Source: Roseomonas gilardii
GTDB taxonomy: Bacteria; Pseudomonadota; Alphaproteobacteria; Acetobacterales; Acetobacteraceae
Assembly (NCBI RefSeq): GCF_001941945.1
Contig: NZ_CP015583.1
Location: 1,940,501-2,004,500, forward strand
Direction of reading: 5' to 3'
DNA: 64,000 bases
The position numbers and the translations under genes are program-made. How positions within the stretch are numbered: position 1 is the stretch's first letter; each line of letters opens with the position of its first letter. Below are positions 57,025-64,000 of this stretch, in pieces. The notes under the pieces are model-generated. The model saw nothing but the letters and a program-made list of their open reading frames with translations. It ran no database searches and had not been told where the DNA came from.

Positions 57025-58437
57025 TTACTTGCGGTAGGTCACGGATTTCACCGCGTCCACCACCTGCGAGAGATGCGGCAGGGCCAGCTTCTCCAGGTTC
57101 GCGGCATAGGGCAGCGGCACGTCGGCGGCACAGACCCGGGCCGGCGGCGCGTCGAGGTAGTCGAACGCCTCCTCCATCACCCGCATCGCCACCTCGGCGC
57201 CGATGCCGGCATAGGGCCAGGCCTCCTGCACGATGACGAGGCGGTTGGTCTTCTTCACCGAGTTCACGATGGTCTCGGTGTCGAGCGGCCGCAGCGTGCG
57301 CAGGTTGATGACCTCCGCCTCGATCCCCTCGCCCGCCAGCTTCTCGGCCGCCTGCATCGCAAGGCCGACCTCGATCGAATAGGCGACGATGGTGACGTCC
57401 TTGCCCTCGCGCTCGATCTTCGCCTTGCCGATGGGCAGGACGAAGTCCTCGTCGGTCGGGCACTCGAAGGTCTGGCCGTAGAGGATCTCGTTCTCGAGGA
57501 AGATCACCGGGTTCGGGTCGCGGATCGCGGCGCGCAGCAGGCCCTTGGCATCCGCCGCGGACCAGGGCGCCATCACCACCAGGCCGGGCACGCTCGCATA
57601 CCAGGCGGCATAGTCCTGGCTGTGCTGCGCGGCCACGCGGGCGGCGGCACCGTTCGGGCCGCGGAAGACGATCGGGCACTCGATCTGGCCGCCCGACATG
57701 TAGCGGGTCTTGGCGGCGGAGTTGATGATCTGGTCGATCGCCTGCATGGCGAAGTTGAAGGTCATGAACTCCAGGATCGGCTTCAGACCGTTCATGGCCG
57801 AACCCACCGCGATGCCGGTGAAGCCGTGCTCGGTGATCGGCGTGTCGATCACGCGGCGCGGGCCGAACTCGTCCAGCAGGCCCTGGGAGATCTTGTAGGC
57901 GCCCTGGTACTGCGCGACCTCCTCGCCCATCAGATAGACGCGGTCATCCGCCCGCATCTCCAGCGCCATGGCGTCGCGCAGCGCCTCGCGCACGGTGGTC
58001 GGCCTGGTCGGGCCCCAGTCCTTTTCCGGGGCGATCGGCTTGGCCGAGGCCTCGGGACGCTCGGCCGCGCCCTTTTCGGCCACCTGCTTGTGGTCCTCGG
58101 CCTGCTTCGCCGTCGCCGTTTGGGCGGCCGCCGGCGGTGCGGGCTCGGTCGGCTGGTTGCTGTCCGAACCCGGCGCGGCGGGCTTCGCGCCCTCCCCGCC
58201 GCCGTCCAGCTCCGCGATCGGGGCGTTCACGCTGACGCCCTCGGTGCCCTCGGGCACCAGGATCTTCGTCAGCTTGCCCTCGTCCACGGCCTCGAATTCC
58301 ATCGTGGCCTTGTCGGTCTCGATCTCGGCGATGATGTCGCCGGAGCGGACCTCGTCGCCTTCCTTCTTCAGCCAGCGCGCCAGCTTGCCCTCGGTCATCG
58401 TGGGCGACAGGGCAGGCATCAGGAGAGTGGCACCCAT
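57025..58437 (-). CDS. pdhB: Pyruvate dehydrogenase E1 beta with fused lipoyl domain
   Basis: E1 beta (470 aa) has an additional N-terminal lipoyl domain ([20 protein letters not shown]; Lys in [16 protein letters not shown], about residue 43), an Ala/Pro/Glu-rich linker (about 80-145), and then the transketolase-like beta domain with [39 protein letters not shown] and VITAYSIE-like [15 protein letters not shown] lipoyl-bearing E1 beta is a feature of Zymomonas and other alphaproteobacteria. The stop of pdhA and this start are 1 base apart. Confidence 0.97.
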   Translation of the reverse strand: MGATLLMPALSPTMTEGKLARWLKKEGDEVRSGDIIAEIETDKATMEFEAVDEGKLTKILVPEGTEGVSVNAPIAELDGGGEGAKPAAPGSDSNQPTEPAPPAAAQTATAKQAEDHKQVAEKGAAERPEASAKPIAPEKDWGPTRPTTVREALRDAMALEMRADDRVYLMGEEVAQYQGAYKISQGLLDEFGPRRVIDTPITEHGFTGIAVGSAMNGLKPILEFMTFNFAMQAIDQIINSAAKTRYMSGGQIECPIVFRGPNGAAARVAAQHSQDYAAWYASVPGLVVMAPWSAADAKGLLRAAIRDPNPVIFLENEILYGQTFECPTDEDFVLPIGKAKIEREGKDVTIVAYSIEVGLAMQAAEKLAGEGIEAEVINLRTLRPLDTETIVNSVKKTNRLVIVQEAWPYAGIGAEVAMRVMEEAFDYLDAPPARVCAADVPLPYAANLEKLALPHLSQVVDAVKSVTYRK

Positions 58438-58438
58438 C

Positions 58439-59461
58439 TCAGCGGCTCTCCACCATAACATCGGTCCAGAGTTCGGATTCGTCGGGTTCGGGCGAGGTCT
58501 GCGCGAACTCGGCGGCATCGGCGACGATGGCCTTCACCTCGTCGTCGATCTTCTTGGTCTCGGCCTCGTCCACGCCGAGCTCCTGCAGCCGCTTGCGCAC
58601 CAGCTCGATGGCATCCTGCGTTTCGCGCATGTGCTGCACCTCGTCGCGGGTGCGGTACTTGGCCGGGTCGGACATGGAGTGGCCACGGTAGCGGTAGGTC
58701 TTCATCTCCAGCAGGTACGGGCCCTTGCCCTCGCGGCAATGGGCCACGGCGCGCTCGCCGGCCTCCTTGACCGCCAGCACGTCCATGCCGTCCACCTGCT
58801 CGCCCGGGATGCCCCAGGGCGCGCCGTTCTGCGACAGGTTCTTGGAGGCCGAGGAACGCTCGACGCTCGTGCCCATGCCGTACTTGTTGTTCTCGATGAT
58901 GAAGATGACCGGCAGCTTCAGCAGCGCGGCCATGTTGAAGCTCTCGTAGACCTGGCCCTGGTTCGACGCACCCTCGCCGAAATAGGTCAGGCTGACGTTG
59001 TCGGTCTGGCGGTACCAGTTCGAGAAAGCGAGGCCGGCGCCGAGCGAGACCTGCGCGCCCACGATGCCGTGGCCGCCGAAGAAGCCCTTCTCGACGCTGA
59101 ACATGTGCATCGAGCCGCCCTTGCCCTTGGAATAGCCCGTGGCGCGGCCGGTCAGCTCCGCCATCACGCCGCGCGCCTCCATGCCCGTGGCGAGCATGTG
59201 GCCGTGGTCGCGATAGGAGGTGATCACCTGGTCGCCGGGCTTCAGGCACATCTGCATGCCCACCACCACGGCCTCCTGGCCGATGTAGAGGTGGCAGAAG
59301 CCGCCGATCAGGCCCATGCCATAGAGCTGGCCGGCGCGCTCCTCGAAACGCCGGATCAGCACCATGTCGCGATAGGCCTTCAGCAACTCCTCGCGCAAGG
59401 CGGATGGATCCTTGGACTTCCCGCGGCGCTGCTTGGAGGTCGGTTCGACGCCCTGGATCAT
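58439..59461 (-). CDS. pdhA: Pyruvate dehydrogenase E1 alpha
   Basis: E1 alpha (340 aa) binds thiamine pyrophosphate and decarboxylates pyruvate. The TPP motif [31 protein letters not shown] (read in two blocks, about residues 164-195) with GDG-like GEG and NN is present. ERSSASKNL-type phosphorylation-loop region and [15 protein letters not shown] (about 265) follow. The ATG at 59461 has the SD GAGAGGG. It is the first gene of the pdhABC-GNAT-membrane-lpd-lipA-coq10 transcript. Confidence 0.98.
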   Translation of the reverse strand: MIQGVEPTSKQRRGKSKDPSALREELLKAYRDMVLIRRFEERAGQLYGMGLIGGFCHLYIGQEAVVVGMQMCLKPGDQVITSYRDHGHMLATGMEARGVMAELTGRATGYSKGKGGSMHMFSVEKGFFGGHGIVGAQVSLGAGLAFSNWYRQTDNVSLTYFGEGASNQGQVYESFNMAALLKLPVIFIIENNKYGMGTSVERSSASKNLSQNGAPWGIPGEQVDGMDVLAVKEAGERAVAHCREGKGPYLLEMKTYRYRGHSMSDPAKYRTRDEVQHMRETQDAIELVRKRLQELGVDEAETKKIDDEVKAIVADAAEFAQTSPEPDESELWTDVMVESR

Positions 59462-59527
59462 GGGGGCCCTCTCGCTGCTGTCCTGATGGGCTATCTGCCG
59501 GTATTCGCGGCGGCAGCCTCAACTTGG

Positions 59528-59556
59528 CAGATACGCGGGAGACGGCGCGCCCGCAA
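59528..59556 (-). promoter_or_regulatory. Candidate promoter of the pdh operon
   Basis: On the minus strand TTGCGG (59551-59556), 17 bases, TATCTG (59528-59533) resembles a -35/-10 pair, about 65 bases upstream of the pdhA ATG. The 325-base spacer 59462-59786 holds this, two dyads (59594-59608, 59727-59741) and a hairpin (59750-59775), and no gene. Confidence 0.4.
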
Positions 59557-59593
59557 GCGCACCCAAGCAGCCGGACAGGTCGTAAGTAATTGA

Positions 59594-59608
59594 TGCTGCA
59601 TTGCAGCA
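59594..59608. promoter_or_regulatory. TGC-rich palindrome upstream of pdhA
   Basis: TGCTGCA-T-TGCAGCA is a perfect 7-bp dyad with a 1-base centre, 133 bases upstream of pdhA. Its core, CTGC-ATT-GCAG, matches the CTGC-N3/4-GCAG pattern described for the PHB-associated repressor PhaR in Paracoccus. PhaR itself is not in this window, so the link is inference. Confidence 0.5.
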
Positions 59609-59726
59609 GGAGATTTTTCGTCCACCTTTCCATCATTCTTCAATGAAAGGGGAAAGGCGGCCCTATCTATACATTTAAACTTCTAGATGACCGGCGCGAA
59701 GACTTGGCGGATGCCACACCATGTCT

Positions 59727-59741
59727 TTGTGCGACGCACAA
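59727..59741. promoter_or_regulatory. Dyad between ftsB and pdhA
   Basis: TTGTGC-GAC-GCACAA is a perfect 6-bp inverted repeat 46 bases past the ftsB stop. It could be an operator or a weak terminator stem. No regulator is identified. Confidence 0.35.
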
Positions 59742-59749
59742 GAGCCTTC

Positions 59750-59775
59750 CCGGGCGCGCCATGAGGCCCGCCCGG
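59750..59775 (-). terminator. Hairpin downstream of ftsB
   Basis: CCGGGCG and CGCCCGG form a 7-bp stem with a 12-base loop, 12 bases past the ftsB stop. It probably ends the ftsB transcript ahead of the pdh promoter. Confidence 0.5.
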
Positions 59776-59786
59776 ACGCGGATGGA

Positions 59787-60110
59787 TCAGAACAGGCGCT
59801 CGTTGGGTCCGTAGGGGATCACGATCTCGTCCTTGCCCACGACGTTCAGCAGGGCGCGCGCCCGCTCGTCGAGCATGTCGCGATCCAGGTGTTCGGCGCG
59901 CAGCCCGGCGACCCTGCGGTCCATGGCGTCCCGCTCGGCCTCGGCGAGGCGGAGTTCGGCCCTCGCATCCTCGATCTGGGCCATGCGCACGGCCCTGGCC
60001 TCCGTGCCGCGCGAACCGCTGATCGCGTGATGGGCGAAATAGGCGCAGATGGCCAGGAAGACCGCCGGCAGCACAGCCCCCTGCAGGCGTCTCTTGATCG
60101 ACTTCAACAT
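59787..60110 (-). CDS. ftsB: Septum formation initiator FtsB/DivIC
   Basis: A 107-residue FtsB/DivIC-family protein, a bitopic component of the divisome that pairs with FtsL and FtsQ. One transmembrane segment (about residues 13-30, VLPAVFLAICAYFAHHAI) is followed by a coiled coil (IEDARAELRLAEAERDAMD, about 46-64) and the family end ARALLNVVGKDEIVIPYG. It lies between eno and pdhA as in many alphaproteobacteria. The start is the ATG at 60110; an upstream in-frame Met is a shadow of the promoter. Confidence 0.9.
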   Translation of the reverse strand: MLKSIKRRLQGAVLPAVFLAICAYFAHHAISGSRGTEARAVRMAQIEDARAELRLAEAERDAMDRRVAGLRAEHLDRDMLDERARALLNVVGKDEIVIPYGPNERLF

Positions 60111-60154
60111 GGTTGATCGCCCCCCCGAGCGATGAAAACCCCTCAACAGGCACG

Positions 60155-60183
60155 AGAAAACACTCGCACATGCAAACGTGCAA
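60155..60183 (-). promoter_or_regulatory. Candidate promoter of ftsB
   Basis: On the minus strand TTGCAC (60178-60183), 17 bases, TTTTCT (60155-60160) forms a plausible sigma-70 pair, about 45 bases upstream of the ftsB ATG. Confidence 0.4.
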
Positions 60184-60225
60184 GGGATTCAAGGCGCAAG
60201 GAATGGTTTCGCGGTGCCGGTGTGT

Positions 60226-60266
60226 CCCCGCCGCCCTTTCCGGGAAGGACGGGCGCGGCGGCGGGG
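60226..60266 (-). terminator. Hairpin downstream of eno
   Basis: CCCCGCCGCC and GGCGGCGGGG form a 10-bp stem around a 21-base segment that has its own small stem (CCTT/AAGG). It is about 50 bases past the eno stop on the minus strand. Confidence 0.5.
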
Positions 60267-60315
60267 CCTGCCGGAAGGCGGTACGGGGCACCCGGAGGGG
60301 CGCCCCGCGGCGCGA

Positions 60316-62408
<2,093 letters not shown>

Positions 62409-62412
62409 AAGG

Positions 62413-63249
62413 TCAGTCCGGTTTGGCGAGCCGGTCGAACGCCATCAGCCGCTCGATCAGCGCCGGCATCTCCCGGATCGGGATCATGTTCGGCCCGTCG
62501 CTGGGCGCGTGGTCCGGATCTTCGTGGCACTCGATGAAGACCGCCGCCACGCCGACCGCCACCGCCGCCCGGGCCAGGACCGGGGCGAATTCCCGCTGCC
62601 CGCCCGAGGAGGTCCCCTGCCCGCCCGGCTGCTGCACCGAATGGGTGGCGTCGAAGACCACCGGGAAGCCGGTGGCCGCCATGATCGGCAGGGCCCGCAT
62701 GTCGGAGACCAGGGTGTTGTAGCCGAAGGAGGCGCCGCGCTCGCAGAGCATCACCTGGTCGTTGCCAGTGGAGGCCAGCTTGGCCGCCACGTTGCGCATG
62801 TCCCAGGGCGCCAGGAACTGGCCCTTCTTCACGTTCACCGGCTTGCCCGTCCGCCCCGCCGCCAGCAGCAGGTCGGTCTGGCGGCAAAGGAAGGCCGGGA
62901 TCTGCAGGCAGTCCACCGCCTCCGCCGCCGGGGCGCATTGCGCGGGGTCATGCACATCGGTCAGCACGGGCAGGCCGGTGGCCTCCCGCACCTCGGCCAG
63001 GATGGCGAGCCCTTCCGCCATGCCGATGCCGCGGGCGGCATTGGCGCTGGTCCGGTTCGCCTTGTCGTAGGAGGACTTGTAGATCATCCCCACCCCGGCC
63101 TTCTCCGCCATCTCCCGCAGGGCATGGGCGGTTTCCAGCGCATGGGCGCGGGATTCGATCTGGCAGGGGCCGGAGATGAAGGCGAGAGGCCGGTTGTTGG
63201 CGATCTCCGCCACCCGGCTGCCCGGGGCGCCGACGCGGACGGTGATCAT
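62413..63249 (-). CDS. kdsA: 3-deoxy-8-phosphooctulonate synthase
   Basis: KdsA (278 aa) makes KDO-8-phosphate for lipopolysaccharide. Motifs: [17 protein letters not shown] (about residues 23-39), [12 protein letters not shown] (about 57), [27 protein letters not shown], and [14 protein letters not shown] (about 197). Cys in SGPCQIES marks the metal-dependent class of KdsA. The ATG overlaps the pyrG stop (ATGA), as usual in the pyrG-kdsA-eno order. Confidence 0.97.
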   Translation of the reverse strand: MITVRVGAPGSRVAEIANNRPLAFISGPCQIESRAHALETAHALREMAEKAGVGMIYKSSYDKANRTSANAARGIGMAEGLAILAEVREATGLPVLTDVHDPAQCAPAAEAVDCLQIPAFLCRQTDLLLAAGRTGKPVNVKKGQFLAPWDMRNVAAKLASTGNDQVMLCERGASFGYNTLVSDMRALPIMAATGFPVVFDATHSVQQPGGQGTSSGGQREFAPVLARAAVAVGVAAVFIECHEDPDHAPSDGPNMIPIREMPALIERLMAFDRLAKPD

Positions 63250-64000
63250 ACGAGCCGCGCCTGCTTGACCGCCGCGCCCACGAAGCCCGCGAAGAGCGGG
63301 TGCGGGGCGAAGGGCTTGCTCTTCAGCTCCGGATGGAACTGCACGCCGATGAACCAGGGGTGGTCCGGCCGCTCCACGATCTCCGGCAGCACGCCGTCCG
63401 GCGACATGCCGGAGAAGCGGAGCCCGTGCTCCTCCAGCCGGTCGCGGTAGTTCACGTTCACCTCGAAGCGGTGGCGGTGGCGCTCGGTGATCTCGGCGGC
63501 GCCGCCATAGACCTGCCGCACCAGCGAGCCCTCGGCCAGGATCGAGGGATAGGAACCCAGGCGCATGGTGCCGCCCAGGTCGCTGGCCTCGTCGCGACGC
63601 TCGGTGACGTTGCCACGCCGCCATTCGGTCAGCAGGCCGACCACCGGCTCGGCGCAGGGGCCGAATTCGGTGGAGGAGGCCTCTTTCAGCCCGGCCTCGT
63701 TCCGCGCCGCCTCGATCACCGCCATCTGCATGCCGAAGCAGATGCCCAGGAAGGGGATCTTGTGCTCGCGGGCGAAGCGGACGGCCTCGATCTTGCCCTC
63801 CGCGCCACGCTCGCCGAAGCCGCCCGGCACCAGGATGCCGTGCACGCCCTCCAGCCGCTCCACCGCGCCATCGGTCTCGAAGACCTGGGCATCCACCCAG
63901 TCCAGCCTCACCTTGACGCCGTGCGCGATGCCGCCGTGGATCAGTGCCTCGTTCAGCGACTTATAGGCGTCCAGCAGGTTGGTGTACTTGCCCACCACCG
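63246..64000 (-). CDS. pyrG: CTP synthase (C-terminal part, truncated by window edge)
   Basis: The visible 251 codons are the C-terminal part of CTP synthase; the N-terminal amidoligase domain lies beyond the right edge. The class-I glutaminase domain is complete: [17 protein letters not shown], the nucleophile Cys in [18 protein letters not shown], and the His/Glu pair in [13 protein letters not shown]. It converts UTP to CTP using glutamine ammonia. It overlaps kdsA by 4 bases. Confidence 0.97.
   Translation of the reverse strand, partial: VVGKYTNLLDAYKSLNEALIHGGIAHGVKVRLDWVDAQVFETDGAVERLEGVHGILVPGGFGERGAEGKIEAVRFAREHKIPFLGICFGMQMAVIEAARNEAGLKEASSTEFGPCAEPVVGLLTEWRRGNVTERRDEASDLGGTMRLGSYPSILAEGSLVRQVYGGAAEITERHRHRFEVNVNYRDRLEEHGLRFSGMSPDGVLPEIVERPDHPWFIGVQFHPELKSKPFAPHPLFAGFVGAAVKQARLV

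Overview
The window is a very GC-rich (roughly 70% by eye), gene-dense stretch of alphaproteobacterial chromosome. The best guess is an Acetobacteraceae / Roseomonas-like organism. Support comes from conserved neighbourhoods: tRNA-Pro–MerR–ihfA–fabH–plsX–rpmF–DUF177–CBP3; nrdR–ribD–ribE–ribBX–ribH–nusB–thiL; rpoZ–rsh–acpS–lepB–rnc–era–recO; and pyrG–kdsA–eno–ftsB–pdhABC–lpd–lipA. Further support is an E1-beta subunit carrying its own lipoyl domain and a single bifunctional RelA/SpoT protein. The assignment is inference from gene content, not a database match.

Layout. 1-390 is non-coding, with a terminator and an 8-bp tandem repeat. 391-4509 is an amidohydrolase operon (M20 deacylase, N-carbamoylase-type amidase, M81/MlrC-like protein) preceded by a possible 21-codon leader ORF. 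4691-9442 is tRNA-Pro and the fatty-acid/phospholipid cluster. 9530-10093 is a BamE-like lipoprotein. 10263-18740 is a long minus-strand run: glyA, rpiB, nrdR, riboflavin genes, nusB, thiL and an MFS transporter. 18838-27739 holds accessory hydrolases (DLH-like, HSL-like, alpha/beta, penicillin acylase, patatin) with hemB and bpt. 27867-37391 is parC, then recO/era/rnc/lepB/acpS/rsh/rpoZ, then folK. 37375-42536 holds an orphan peptide-binding protein, an AT-rich intergenic island, a small secreted protein, a sulfite-oxidase-like protein, a DoxX protein, smpB and dapA. 42806-46615 is slt, a hydrolase, pgpA and cinA. 46652-50555 is a threonine aldolase, a LysR regulator divergent from an LrgA/LrgB pair, and a GST. 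50688-64000 is a Coq10/RatA-like protein, lipA, lpd, a GT-C-like membrane protein, a GNAT, pdhC/B/A, ftsB, eno, a YceI protein, kdsA and the C-terminal third of pyrG.

How it works together. The right part joins glycolysis (eno) to acetyl-CoA formation: pdhABC and lpd make the complex and lipA lipoylates it. The minus-strand genes at 13-18 kb cover one-carbon, riboflavin and thiamine cofactor supply. The 30-37 kb block is translation, RNA processing, secretion and stringent response. Genes are packed with ATGA/TGATG overlaps. Most convergent junctions carry perfect or near-perfect GC hairpins without U-tracts, some overlapping coding sequence.

I saw no insertion sequence, prophage, CRISPR array, toxin-antitoxin or defence locus, and no clear new multi-gene system. 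The more interesting signals are small: a start-codon hairpin before the sulfite-oxidase-like gene, a CTGC-N3-GCAG palindrome upstream of pdhA, a recO with an apparently non-canonical start, the leader ORF, the uncharacterised amidohydrolase operon, and a membrane protein embedded in the PDH operon.
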